Below are positions 35,708 through 45,068 of a stretch of DNA of 64,000 nucleotides, piece by piece. The notes beneath the pieces are model-generated. The model saw nothing but the letters and a program-made list of their open reading frames with translations. It was not told the origin of the DNA and did not search any database. Positions within the stretch are counted from its first letter, which is position 1; each line of letters opens with the position of its first letter. This DNA comes from Telluria mixta (GTDB taxonomy: Bacteria > Pseudomonadota > Gammaproteobacteria > Burkholderiales > Burkholderiaceae_D): the NCBI RefSeq assembly GCF_029223865.1, contig NZ_CP119520.1, positions 3,658,001 to 3,722,000 of the forward strand. The letters are read 5' to 3'. The position numbers were made by a program, and so were the translations under genes.

Positions 35708-37996
35708 ATGACAACTCAACAACTTATTCCCTCCGTTCCGCCGGCATCGAGTGCCGGTTTCCTGCCTGAGCACTGGCAGGCGGACGTCGCGAAGAAGCTT
35801 GCGCCAGGGGAAAACGTTTTAAACAGCGTCGAGGTTGACCTCGATGCGAAATTACGTTTCACCAAAGGTATTCTCGTCGTCACGAATTATCGCCTGCTCA
35901 CCCGCGCACCCGGCGACACGATGTGGCGCGACTGGCCATATCGTGCCGGTTTGACAATGCGCCACCACGACCACGCGGGCGTCGGCCATCTCGAACTCGT
36001 CGACCAGAACGGCTTGCTGGCGGCCTGGCGTTTTACGTTGGGCCAGAACCTGCAAGCCATCCGCGTCGTCGACCAGTTCCAGGACCAGGTCGAAAGCTAC
36101 GTGAGCGGCGTCGCCGTGCAACCGCCCGAACAACATACGTGTCCGAGCTGCAAGGCGCCGCTGGAACCGGACCAGGAAGACTGCCCGATCTGCACCAAGG
36201 TGCTGCATACGCCGCCGTCGACCTGGACCCTGTTCCGTTTGTGGCGCTTCGCCCGGCCGTACAAGGGTCAGTTGCTCCTCGGATTCTTGCTCATGTTGGC
36301 AAGTACCGGCGCACACATGATTCCGCCGTATCTGACGATGCCGCTGATGGACAACGTGCTGATCCCGTACCAGAACGGCAAGCACATCGACACGCACCTC
36401 GTCTACATGTACATGGGCGGCCTGTTCGCGTCCGCGATCCTCGCGTGGGCGCTGGGCTGGGGCCGCACGTACATTCTCGCCCTCGTGTCCGAGCGGATGG
36501 GGGCGGACATGCGTTCCGAAACCTATGAGCACCTGCTGAGATTGTCGCTGGAATTCTTCGGCGGCAAGCGCACGGGTGACCTCATGTCGCGCATCGGCAG
36601 CGGCTCGGACCGCATCTGCGTGTTCCTGTCGCTGCACCTGCTGGACTTTTTGTCCGACGTCCTCATGATCATCATGACGGGCGTGATCCTGTTCAGCATC
36701 AACATGAAACTGGCGTTGATCACGCTGGTGCCGCTGCCGTTCATCGCGTGGATGATCCACGTCGTGCGCGACAAGCTGCGTACCGGTTTCGAAAAGATCG
36801 ACCGCGTGTGGGGCGAGGTCACGAACGTGCTGGCCGATACCATTCCCGGCATCCGCGTCGTGAAGGCGTTCGCGCAGGAACACCGCGAGGCGTGGCGTTT
36901 CCGCGAAGCGAACAAGCACAACCTGGCCGTCAACGACAAATTGAACAAGGTGTGGTCGCTGTTTTCGCCGACCGTCTCGTTCCTGACGGAGCTGGGCCTG
37001 CTCGTCATCTGGTGCTTCGGCATCTGGCAGGTGAGCCAGCAGGAAATCACGGTCGGCGTGCTGTCCGCGTTCATCGCGTACAGCGGCCGCTTCTACGTCC
37101 GCCTCGATTCGATGAGCCGCATCGTGTCCGTCACGCAGAAATCCGCGTCGGCCGCCAAGCGCATCTTCGACATCCTCGACCACGTGTCGAGCGTTCCCGA
37201 TCCCGTCAACCCGGTGAAACTGGACAAGGTCGAAGGCAACATCGCGCTGCGCGAAGTGGGCTTCCGCTACGGCAATCGCGCCGTCAATCGCGGCATCTCG
37301 CTGAACATCAAGGCCGGCGAAATGGTGGGCCTCGTGGGCCACTCGGGGTCGGGCAAGAGCACGCTCGTGAACCTGATCTGCCGCTTCTACGACGTGGCGG
37401 AAGGTGCGATCCTGCTGGACGGCCGCGACATCCGCAGCTTCGCCGTCGCGGATTACCGCCGCCACATCGGCCTCGTGCTACAGGAGCCGTTCCTGTTCTT
37501 CGGCACCATCGCGGAAAACATCGCCTACGGCAAGCCGGATGCGACGCGCGAAGAGATCATCGCCGCCGCCCGCGCCGCGCACGCCCACGAATTCATCCTG
37601 CGCCTGCCGCAGGGCTATGACTCGATGGTCGGGGAGCGGGGCCAGGGCCTGTCCGGCGGCGAGCGCCAGCGCATCTCGATCGCGCGCGCACTCCTCATCG
37701 ACCCGCCGATCCTGATCCTGGACGAAGCGACGTCTTCCGTCGACTCGGAAACGGAAAAGGAAATCCAGAAGGCGCTGGACAACCTCGTGCAGGGCCGCAC
37801 GACGATCGCCATCGCGCACCGTCTGTCCACGCTGCACCGTGCCGACCGCCTCGTCGTGCTGGACCGCGGCCAGGTGGTGGAAGAGGGCAGCCACGACGAG
37901 CTGATGGCGCGCGAAGGCGCGTATTTCCGCCTGTACGAGGCGCAGGCGCGCAACGTGGACCAGGACCCGGACGACGATGGCAGCAAGGAAGACTGA
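35708..37996 (+). CDS. Cyanophycin metabolism-associated ABC transporter (exporter fold)
   Basis: 762 residues. An unusual N-terminal soluble region of about 140 residues is followed by a zinc-ribbon-like motif (Cys145, 148, 159, 162: CPSC and CPIC), then a six-helix type IV exporter membrane domain (about 185-470) and an NBD with Walker A GHSGSGKS (544-551), signature LSGGERQR and LDEATSSVDSE. It is a half transporter that should dimerise. NCBI families name this protein after its constant linkage to cphA genes; the transported molecule is not known. The stop is three bases before the DUF1854 gene. Confidence 0.92.
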   Translation: MTTQQLIPSVPPASSAGFLPEHWQADVAKKLAPGENVLNSVEVDLDAKLRFTKGILVVTNYRLLTRAPGDTMWRDWPYRAGLTMRHHDHAGVGHLELVDQNGLLAAWRFTLGQNLQAIRVVDQFQDQVESYVSGVAVQPPEQHTCPSCKAPLEPDQEDCPICTKVLHTPPSTWTLFRLWRFARPYKGQLLLGFLLMLASTGAHMIPPYLTMPLMDNVLIPYQNGKHIDTHLVYMYMGGLFASAILAWALGWGRTYILALVSERMGADMRSETYEHLLRLSLEFFGGKRTGDLMSRIGSGSDRICVFLSLHLLDFLSDVLMIIMTGVILFSINMKLALITLVPLPFIAWMIHVVRDKLRTGFEKIDRVWGEVTNVLADTIPGIRVVKAFAQEHREAWRFREANKHNLAVNDKLNKVWSLFSPTVSFLTELGLLVIWCFGIWQVSQQEITVGVLSAFIAYSGRFYVRLDSMSRIVSVTQKSASAAKRIFDILDHVSSVPDPVNPVKLDKVEGNIALREVGFRYGNRAVNRGISLNIKAGEMVGLVGHSGSGKSTLVNLICRFYDVAEGAILLDGRDIRSFAVADYRRHIGLVLQEPFLFFGTIAENIAYGKPDATREEIIAAARAAHAHEFILRLPQGYDSMVGERGQGLSGGERQRISIARALLIDPPILILDEATSSVDSETEKEIQKALDNLVQGRTTIAIAHRLSTLHRADRLVVLDRGQVVEEGSHDELMAREGAYFRLYEAQARNVDQDPDDDGSKED

Positions 37997-37999
37997 ACG

Positions 38000-38464
38000 A
38001 TGACGACTTTTACTTTACGCCGGGATGCGTTCGGCAAGCTGGTACTGACGAATGGCGAGGGCGAGGAATTCGTCGGCGTGGTGCCCGTGCGCTCGTTCCC
38101 TGTGCAGGCGCCGTCGAAAGGCATCTCGCTCGTGCGCGACGGCGGGAAGGAAGCCGCGTGGATTGACGACCTCGAGACCATGCCGGCCGACATCCGTGCA
38201 CTCGTCACGGAAGAACTCGACGGCCGCGAGTTCATGCCCGAGATCCTGTCGATCAAGGGCGTGTCCAGCTATGCCACGCCGTGCACGTGGACCGTCAAGA
38301 CGGACCGCGGCGACACGGAATTCGTGCTCAAGGGCGAGGAAGACATCCGCCGGCTGGGCACGTACTCGCTGCTCATCGCGGACAGTCACGGGATTCACTT
38401 CCTCATCCGCGACATGTTCGGCATCGACAAGGGGAGCCGGAAGATTCTCGACCGGTTCCTGTAA
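38000..38464 (+). CDS. Cyanophycin metabolism-associated DUF1854 family protein
   Basis: 154 residues, the whole length of DUF1854. A soluble protein with a conserved core around LVTEELDGREFMPEIL, CTWTVKTDRGDTEFVLKGEEDIRRL and GIHFLIRDMFGIDKGSRKILDRFL. The family is found almost only with the cyanophycin ABC transporter and cphA genes, and biochemical function is not established. The GTDRG-type beta-hairpin and charged surface suggest a protein partner of the transporter (inference). The two genes are three bases apart. Confidence 0.9.
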   Translation: MTTFTLRRDAFGKLVLTNGEGEEFVGVVPVRSFPVQAPSKGISLVRDGGKEAAWIDDLETMPADIRALVTEELDGREFMPEILSIKGVSSYATPCTWTVKTDRGDTEFVLKGEEDIRRLGTYSLLIADSHGIHFLIRDMFGIDKGSRKILDRFL

Positions 38465-38480
38465 GTGCCGGACCGCGCCG

Positions 38481-40460
38481 CTACTGCCGGCCGGGTCCGA
38501 TGTGGCGGTCGAGGAAGCGCTCGACGCGCTGCCAGAAATCGATCCGGTTCTTCGCCAGCGACCATCCATGACCTTCGCCCGCGTATGTCACCCATTCGAC
38601 CAGCTTGTTGTTGCGTTTGACGGCGGCATAGAATTTCTTGCCGTGATACAGGGGCACTCGCTTGTCCTCGTCACCATAGGCCAGCAGCAAGGGCTGGCGA
38701 ATGCGTGAGGCTTGCTGGATTGGCGAGGTGGCCTTCAACTGGTCGGCATCCTTGACCGGATCGCCGATCAGGTACGGCATGCCGTAGCGCATGTAACCCT
38801 CCGAAAATTCGGGTTTGGAAAACCATGTGCCGGTGTACATCAGTTCGATGTCGGTCACCCCGATCCAGTCGATACCGCAACGGTACAGGTCGGGGTCGTT
38901 GACGAGACCCATCAGCGTCGCGTAGCCGCCGTAGCTGGCGCCGGCGATGCAGATCCGCTTCGGATCGGCGATCCCCTGGTCGATGGCCCAGCGCGTGCCG
39001 TCGGCGATGTCGTTCTGCATTGCCAGGCCCCACTGCTTCAGGCCAGCCTCGACATGATGCATGCCGAAACCGGTGCTGCCGCGGAACTCCACCTCCAGCA
39101 CGGCATAGCCGCGCGACGCCAGGAATTGCGACTCGGGATTCCAGCCCCAGCTGGCACCGCGAACCCAGGGCCCGCCGTGCACCAGCACCACCATCGGCAG
39201 GTTCTTGCGCGTGCCGCCGGGCGGCAGCGTCAGCAGTCCGGGGATGTCGAGGCCGTCGCGCGCCTTGAACCGGACCGTTTCCTGCCGGCCCATAAGGGTG
39301 GGGTCGATCTTTGGATAGGTATTGCCGACCAGCTCCAGCTTGCCGGTTTGGGTGTAGAACAGGAGGTAGCGCAGCGGCTGACGGTCGGAATAGGATTTCA
39401 CGAGTACCCAGGGCACGCTGGTCCTTGCCGGAGCGTCGATCATGTTGATCGCACCGGGCAGGGCCTTGTCCACTGCCGCCTGGAGTGCTTTCATCGCCGG
39501 GTCGAACCAGACGTCGGCCTCGGCATCGGTGGTGACGCGCACGCCCAGCAGCTTGCCGTTGCCGAGCAGGCTGCCGTCGAAGTCGTAGCCGCGCGTGACG
39601 ACGACCGCCTCCTTGTTCACCGTACCGGCGGCGAAATCGAAAGTGCGCAGGGATGCCGTGTCCTCCCCGGCGTTGGCCACCACGTACAATGTGCCGTCGG
39701 GACCGAAGCCGAGCGGCTTGATCGCATCCCTGGCGCCGCGGTAGGTGTCGAAACTGGCCACTTCGCGCCACTTTCCCGTCGCCGGATCGCGATAATGCAT
39801 GACGGTCTTGATGTCGCCATAGAGCATGGCCAGCCGCGGCTCACCTTTGGCATCGAGCATGAAGGTGCTGACTTCCACATCCGGCTCGGGACCTACCTCG
39901 GCTTTTCCGGTCAACGTGTTGAGGCGGCGCAGCCGGGTGCCGAAGTACTTGTCGTTCTTGTCGAACATGGGACGCGCGACGTAGATCCATTCCGAATCCT
40001 GGCTGCCGGACTGGGCGAGGAGGAACGTGTTCCACGGCTGCGGCGAGCGTTGCCGGATGCTGCGTTGCGCCAGCTGGAGGTAGTTACCGCCGTCACGGTC
40101 GACGGCGAACAGGCCGGGTGCACCCTCCTGGTCGGCGCTGGCGTATTCCGAATCGCGCACATCGAACACGAGGCGGCTGTCGTTCACCCAACGGAAATTA
40201 TCGACATCGAGGTCGGTGAAGGACGCGACCGCCTTGGCCTCCTTCGTCTCCAGATCGATCACGGCGAGGAAATCGCGGAGGCCGTCACGATTCGTGCGCA
40301 TCGCCAGATAACGCCCGCTGGGCGACAACTGGGCGCCGCCGAACGCGTTGTTCCCGAAAAAGGCGTCGACCGGTGGGAGCGTCGAACCCTGTGCCCAAGC
40401 GGGTGCACAGATCCGCACGGAAGCGACCACCAACAGCGCGATGCTCCACCCTGGCCGCAT
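38481..40460 (-). CDS. Secreted S9-family peptidase (prolyl oligopeptidase/acylaminoacyl-peptidase type)
   Basis: 659 residues. A signal peptide (ALLVVASVRICAPAWAQ) leads into a seven-bladed propeller-like N-terminal half and a C-terminal alpha/beta hydrolase. Catalytic triad candidates: Ser in GASYGGYATL, Asp in YGDEDKRVP and His in GEGHGW. These peptidases release dipeptides or acyl-amino acids in the periplasm. The gene converges on the DUF1854 gene with 16 bases between stops; involvement in cyanophycin turnover is not supported by motifs. An AAAGGAAAAG site precedes ATG 40460. Confidence 0.92.
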   Translation of the reverse strand: MRPGWSIALLVVASVRICAPAWAQGSTLPPVDAFFGNNAFGGAQLSPSGRYLAMRTNRDGLRDFLAVIDLETKEAKAVASFTDLDVDNFRWVNDSRLVFDVRDSEYASADQEGAPGLFAVDRDGGNYLQLAQRSIRQRSPQPWNTFLLAQSGSQDSEWIYVARPMFDKNDKYFGTRLRRLNTLTGKAEVGPEPDVEVSTFMLDAKGEPRLAMLYGDIKTVMHYRDPATGKWREVASFDTYRGARDAIKPLGFGPDGTLYVVANAGEDTASLRTFDFAAGTVNKEAVVVTRGYDFDGSLLGNGKLLGVRVTTDAEADVWFDPAMKALQAAVDKALPGAINMIDAPARTSVPWVLVKSYSDRQPLRYLLFYTQTGKLELVGNTYPKIDPTLMGRQETVRFKARDGLDIPGLLTLPPGGTRKNLPMVVLVHGGPWVRGASWGWNPESQFLASRGYAVLEVEFRGSTGFGMHHVEAGLKQWGLAMQNDIADGTRWAIDQGIADPKRICIAGASYGGYATLMGLVNDPDLYRCGIDWIGVTDIELMYTGTWFSKPEFSEGYMRYGMPYLIGDPVKDADQLKATSPIQQASRIRQPLLLAYGDEDKRVPLYHGKKFYAAVKRNNKLVEWVTYAGEGHGWSLAKNRIDFWQRVERFLDRHIGPGRQ

Positions 40461-40507
40461 GTCTTTTCCTTTGTAGAGGTATTGACATGATCTTGCCAGA
40501 AGATCAG

Positions 40508-42130
40508 TTATTTATCGACAACATTTTTAACCGCGTCGCCACCGAGCCACCCGTCCGGCGTCCAGTCGAGGCGATGAGTGAGTGCCAGTCTCTCCAGGAA
40601 GCGCCCGTCATGCGATACGACCACCAGCGCCCCCGGCCACGATTTCAGCATCGCTTCCAGCGCCTCCACGCTCGCGAGGTCGAGGTGGTTCGTCGGCTCG
40701 TCCAGCATCAGCAGTTTCGGCGTCGGTTCGCGCAGCACGGCCTGCAGCAGCGCGCCGCGCATGCGTTCGCCGCCGCTCAGTTCTCCGCTGAGACGCAGGA
40801 TGCGTGACGGACCCAGCCCCGCGAGCGCGAGCATCTGGCGCAGGCGGCCTGCGTCGTGCGAGGTTGGGAAATGATCCAGCAGGCTGCGCGCCGGATCGAG
40901 CATGGCCAGATGCTGGTCCAGCAGCACGCCGGGCAACCCGTGCACGGTGCCGGACTGCGGAGTGATCTCTCCGGCAATCGTGCGCAGCAGCGTGGATTTG
41001 CCGCAGCCGTTCGGCCCTGTGATCGCGATCCGCGCGGCGCCTTGCACGCGCCAGTCCAGCGACTGGCGGGGACCGTGCCGCGCGACCAGTCCATCGAATG
41101 CGAGCGCCGTCTGGCCGGGCGGGATTGCAATGTCCAGCTGCGGAAAGACCGGCTGCTGGTGCAGCGCATCGAAGGTCGCGAACGCGTCCGCCACGTCATC
41201 CTGCAACGCCTGCCGCTCGCGCGCATGGCGCTCAAGCCGCGCGCCGTCCGTCTTTTCGGCGCGCTGGGGCAGGGCGTTCAGGACGATCCTCGGCATGCCG
41301 CCATCCGCCTTGGCGCGCGCGCCGCGGGCGCTCTTGCGCGCGGCGCGCTCGGCCTGGTCGCGCATCTTTTGCTCGCCCTGGCGCCGCTCCGTGCGGGCCC
41401 GTTCCAGCCTCGAACCTGCTGTGGCCAATTCCGCCTCGCGCTGTTCGGCCACGAGCGACCATCCGCCGCCGTAGCGCCGCAGGTCGCCCGCGTGGACTTC
41501 CAGCGTGCGCTCGACGTGCTCCAGCAACTCGCGATCGTGGCTGATGAGCAGCAGGCCGCGGCCGGACTGGCGCCACACGCGCATCTGGTCGAGGAGGAAG
41601 GCGCGGTTGCCAAGGTCGAGATGGTTGCCCGGTTCGTCCAGCACGAGCAGGTCGGCGTCCGAGCAAAACGCGCCGATCAGCGCGAGCAGCGTGTGCTGGC
41701 CGCCGGACAACGCGGCTGGTGTCACGGCTGCTGAAAGTCCGGCCGCGTCCAGCATCGCCTCCCAGCGCGCTTCCAGGTCCCAGCGGTCGCCGATGATGTC
41801 GAAGTCCTCGTCGCGTGCGTCTCCATCCGCCAGCCGGCGCAGCGCGGCCAGCGGCGCGTCCAGGCCCGCGACTTCGGCCAGGGAAGACGCGGAGGTGGCC
41901 CCGGTCTGCTGTGCCACGTAACGGATGCGCCCCGGCCGCTCGATGCGTCCGGCGGAAGGCAGCAGGTCGCCCGCGAGCACGCGCCCGAGCGTGGACTTGC
42001 CGCTGCCGTTATGGCCGATCAGGCCGACCGTCTCGGCACCGAACGATTCGTGCAGGTTCGTGAAGAGGATGCGCCCGTCGGGCAGGATGATGTCGACCCC
42101 GTGCAGGGCCGCGAAGTAAGGATGCGCCAT
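40508..42130 (-). CDS. ABC-F family ATPase
   Basis: 540 residues without membrane segments, with two ATPase domains: Walker A GHNGSGKST and GPNGCGKST, signatures ALSGGQHTLLAL and LSGGERMRGALL, Walker B LLVLDEPGNHLD and LLMLDEPTNHLD. A charged coiled linker (ERARTERRQGEQKMRDQAERA in character) lies between them. ABC-F proteins act on ribosomes, in translation rescue or antibiotic protection; which subgroup this is cannot be decided by eye. AGGAG precedes ATG 42130. Confidence 0.92.
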   Translation of the reverse strand: MAHPYFAALHGVDIILPDGRILFTNLHESFGAETVGLIGHNGSGKSTLGRVLAGDLLPSAGRIERPGRIRYVAQQTGATSASSLAEVAGLDAPLAALRRLADGDARDEDFDIIGDRWDLEARWEAMLDAAGLSAAVTPAALSGGQHTLLALIGAFCSDADLLVLDEPGNHLDLGNRAFLLDQMRVWRQSGRGLLLISHDRELLEHVERTLEVHAGDLRRYGGGWSLVAEQREAELATAGSRLERARTERRQGEQKMRDQAERAARKSARGARAKADGGMPRIVLNALPQRAEKTDGARLERHARERQALQDDVADAFATFDALHQQPVFPQLDIAIPPGQTALAFDGLVARHGPRQSLDWRVQGAARIAITGPNGCGKSTLLRTIAGEITPQSGTVHGLPGVLLDQHLAMLDPARSLLDHFPTSHDAGRLRQMLALAGLGPSRILRLSGELSGGERMRGALLQAVLREPTPKLLMLDEPTNHLDLASVEALEAMLKSWPGALVVVSHDGRFLERLALTHRLDWTPDGWLGGDAVKNVVDK

Positions 42131-42256
42131 GAGAGACTCCTGAATGCCAATGAAAGCCGGGATGGTTTCGAGGCCGTTGCGTACGAACGGCGGGCATTAC
42201 AGGCGCATGGGTAGAATCCTCCTTGAATCGATTCCATATTCTAGCAGGAGATCCGC

Positions 42257-43540
42257 ATCGAAACCCAACACTACGTCGTCGTCACGATCGGCTCGGCGGG
42301 CGACCTGTTCCCGTTCCTCGCGCTGGCGCTCGCGTTGCGTGCACGCGGCCACCGCGTGAGTTTCCTCGCGCCCGAACAGCATGGCCCGTGGGTGCGCCCG
42401 ACCGGATTGCCGTTCACGGGCCTGCCCGCCGACGAGGCCGTGCTGCGCGACCCCGACCTGTGGCATCCCACGCGCGGCTTCGGCGTCGTGTGGCGTGCGA
42501 CGCGGCCCGCGATGGCGCGCATCGTTCCCTTCATCGAAGCGCTGCCGCGGGAGGAACCCTGCACACTGCTCGTGCATCCGCTCGCGCTGCCCGAGGCGGA
42601 CCTGTGCCGCGTGGCGCATCCGGGTGTGAAGATCGCGGCCGCCTACCTCGCGCCGGCCAACCTCATGACCGTGCACGATCCATTGATGGTGGGCCCGTGG
42701 CGCGTGCCGGCCTGGGTGCCGTTGTCCGCGCGCCGGGCGTTCTGGCGCTGGGTAGGCAGGCGTTTCATCGACCCCGTCGCGCTGGCGGACGTGAATGCGG
42801 CGCGCACGGCGCACGGCTTGCCACCGGTGCCGTCGCTGATGGACTGGATCGCGGCCGTGCCCGATGTGTCGCTGACCTTGTTCCCCGACTGGTTCGCGCC
42901 CACGCAGCCGGACTGGCCGCAACCGCTGGTGCGCGGCGATTTTCCTTTGTTCGACCCGAACGCGGATGCAACGCTATCTGCCGACTTACAGGCGTTCCTG
43001 CAGGCCGGCCCGCCGCCGCTCGTGTTCACGCACGGCACCGGCAACACGCAGGCGGCCGCGTACTTCCGCGACGCGTTCGCGGCGGCCACGCGCCTGGGCC
43101 GGCGTGCGGTCTTCCTCACGCCGCACCGCGAACAGGTGCCGGCCGACCTGCCGCCCTCGATGCTGTGGCAGGACTATGTGCCGCTGCGGGCACTCCTGCC
43201 GCATGCGGCGGCGCTCGTCCACCACGGCGGCATCGGCACGACCGCGGAGGCGCTGCGCGCGGGGGCGCCGCAACTCGTCGTTCCGCTGGCGCACGACCAG
43301 TTCGACAATGGCGCGCGCGTGACGGCGCTGGGTGTCGCCGCGAGCCTGCCCGCAACCCGGTTGAACGAACGGCGGCTCGTGCGTGCGCTGGGCGATCTGC
43401 TGGGAGCGCCCGGACTGGCGGAACGGACCCGTGCGGTGGCCGGTCGATTCCAGCCCGGAGCTGGCATCGACCGGATGTGCGACGTTCTCACGTCGCGTTC
43501 CAGAACCCCCGATGCGCCTCCCGCGCCTCGTTTTCCCTGA
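42257..43540 (+). CDS. Glycosyltransferase (UGT/GT1-like), apparently starting at an ATC codon
   Basis: About 427 residues. The C-terminal nucleotide-sugar motif is VHHGGIGTTAEALRAGAPQLVVPLAHDQFDNG and the N-terminal strand is HYVVVTIGSAGDLFPFLALA, both typical of GT1 enzymes for rhamnosyl or sterol-type transfers. The in-frame stop at 42242-42244 and the first canonical start (TTG at 42335, after the N-terminal motif) leave only ATC codons (42251, 42257) as starts that keep the motif; AGGAG at 42246-42250 is six bases before 42257. Product unknown. The 3' end overlaps the convergent deaminase gene by 53 bases. Confidence 0.8.
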   Translation: METQHYVVVTIGSAGDLFPFLALALALRARGHRVSFLAPEQHGPWVRPTGLPFTGLPADEAVLRDPDLWHPTRGFGVVWRATRPAMARIVPFIEALPREEPCTLLVHPLALPEADLCRVAHPGVKIAAAYLAPANLMTVHDPLMVGPWRVPAWVPLSARRAFWRWVGRRFIDPVALADVNAARTAHGLPPVPSLMDWIAAVPDVSLTLFPDWFAPTQPDWPQPLVRGDFPLFDPNADATLSADLQAFLQAGPPPLVFTHGTGNTQAAAYFRDAFAAATRLGRRAVFLTPHREQVPADLPPSMLWQDYVPLRALLPHAAALVHHGGIGTTAEALRAGAPQLVVPLAHDQFDNGARVTALGVAASLPATRLNERRLVRALGDLLGAPGLAERTRAVAGRFQPGAGIDRMCDVLTSRSRTPDAPPAPRFP

Positions 43541-43970
43541 GCGGCCCGATCACCTCCGTCGTCCTCTGCCCGCGCGCGAATACGTCGCGGCAGGGCAGGG
43601 ACAGCGTCGGGTTCTCCGGATCGCTGCCGGTCAGCGCCAGCAGGCTCGTTTCCGACATGCCGTAGACGACGCGTCCCACGCCGCTCCAGTAGGTGCCGCC
43701 CGCGCACATCGCACACGGCTCCGCATTGCTGTACAGCGTGGCACCGGCCAGTTCGGCCGGGCCGAACTTGCGCGAGGCGGCGCGCAGGGCATTCATCTCC
43801 GCGTGCGCCGTGCGGTCCGTGGACGAATCGTTCATCGCCTCCGCGATGACGGTGCCGTCGGCGCCGACCACCATCGCTGCGAACGGATGATGGCCTTCGT
43901 CGCGCGAGCGCTGCGCCAGCGCGAACACGCGGGTCAGGAACGCCTGGTCCTGCGGGGTCGGCACGCTCAT
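43488..43970 (-). CDS. Nucleoside deaminase (CDA superfamily, guanine deaminase-like)
   Basis: 160 residues. The zinc site is complete: HAEMNAL (His and catalytic Glu) and PCAMCAG (two Cys). Length and the SNAEPCAMC wording fit small cytosine/guanine/nucleoside deaminases. The start forms an ATGA overlap with the stop of the BMP-type binding protein gene, so this enzyme works on the imported nucleoside or base (inference). Its last 53 bases overlap the end of the glycosyltransferase gene on the other strand. Confidence 0.9.
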   Translation of the reverse strand: MSVPTPQDQAFLTRVFALAQRSRDEGHHPFAAMVVGADGTVIAEAMNDSSTDRTAHAEMNALRAASRKFGPAELAGATLYSNAEPCAMCAGGTYWSGVGRVVYGMSETSLLALTGSDPENPTLSLPCRDVFARGQRTTEVIGPLRENEAREAHRGFWNAT

Positions 43971-45037
43971 TTTGGAATGGTGCCTTCCACGCCCTGCACG
44001 TACCAGTTCATGCCTTTCAGGTCCGCCAGCGACATCTCCGAACCGGCGGCGACCTTGACCGCACCCGACTGGTCCTTCAGCGGTCCCTGGAACGGCTTGA
44101 GCTTGCCGCCGATGATCGCCGCCTTCTTCGTCTCGAACAGCTTGGCCGTGTCGGCGGGGATGACGGCGTTCAGCGGCGACATCTTGACCATGCCTTCCAT
44201 CAGGCCGCCGTGCACTTCGGCGCTCTTCCACGTGCCCGCGATCACGGACTGCGCGGTGCGGGTGTAGAAATCGCCCCACGAATTCGTCGTCGCCGTCAGG
44301 TGCGCTTTCGGTGCGAAGCGGGCCATGTCGGAGTCCCAGCCGAACGCGTACTTGCCTTTTTCCTGCGCCACCTGCAAGGTGGCCGGCGAATCCGTGTTCT
44401 GCGTGAGCACGTCGGCACCCTGCGCGATCAGGGTCTCGGCGGCCTGGCGCTCCTTGGCGGGGTCGTACCAGCTGTTGATCCACACGACTTTCGTCTTGAT
44501 GGCCGGGTTCACGCTCTGCGCGCCGAGCGTGTACGCGTTGATGTTGCGGATCACTTCCGGCACCGGGAAGGAGCCGACGAAGCCGATCGTGCCCGACTTG
44601 CTCATCTTCGCGGCGATGACGCCCTGCAGGTAGGTGCCTTCGTACTGGCGCGTCTCGTACACGCCGAGGTTCTTCGCCACCTTGAAGCCGGTGGCATGCT
44701 CGAACACGACGTTCGGGAAGGCCTTCGCCACTTTCTCCGTCGGGTTCATGAAGCCGAACGACGTCGTGAAGACGAGCTTGTTGCCGTCGGCGGCGAGCTT
44801 GCGGATGACGCGTTCGGCGTCCGCGCCTTCCGGTACGTTCTCGACATAGGTGGTGGCCACCTTGCCGCCCAGCGCCTTTTCCATGGCGAGGCGGCCCTGT
44901 TCGTGGGCATAGGTCCAGCCCGCGTCGCCGACGGGGCCGACGTAGACGAAGGCGACCTTCAGCGGATCGGCCGCGTGCGCGTTCAGGGCAGTGAGGGAAG
45001 CGAGAAGAGCGGCGGCGAGCAGTGTGCGACGGTTCAT
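43967..45037 (-). CDS. BMP-family ABC transporter substrate-binding protein (nucleoside type)
   Basis: 356 residues with a signal peptide (LAAALLASLTALNAHA) and the basic membrane protein/PnrA-like fold: KVAFVYVGPVGDAGWTYAHEQG, FATSFGFMNP-like FTTSFGFMNPTEKVA, YEGTYLQGVIAAKMSKSGTIGFVG and the C-terminal SAEV segment. These bind purine nucleosides for ABC import. It lies between the Tsx-like gene (31 bases upstream) and the deaminase, while its permeases and ATPase are on the diverging plus-strand arm. Confidence 0.93.
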   Translation of the reverse strand: MNRRTLLAAALLASLTALNAHAADPLKVAFVYVGPVGDAGWTYAHEQGRLAMEKALGGKVATTYVENVPEGADAERVIRKLAADGNKLVFTTSFGFMNPTEKVAKAFPNVVFEHATGFKVAKNLGVYETRQYEGTYLQGVIAAKMSKSGTIGFVGSFPVPEVIRNINAYTLGAQSVNPAIKTKVVWINSWYDPAKERQAAETLIAQGADVLTQNTDSPATLQVAQEKGKYAFGWDSDMARFAPKAHLTATTNSWGDFYTRTAQSVIAGTWKSAEVHGGLMEGMVKMSPLNAVIPADTAKLFETKKAAIIGGKLKPFQGPLKDQSGAVKVAAGSEMSLADLKGMNWYVQGVEGTIPK

Positions 45038-45068
45038 GGTGTTCCTCTTTCAGTGAATGGTGGACGGA

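Noticed and set aside
38481..40460. S9 peptidase as cyanophycin-degrading enzyme
   Set aside because: It has a prolyl-oligopeptidase triad and a signal peptide, not cyanophycinase features; adjacency is convergent only.
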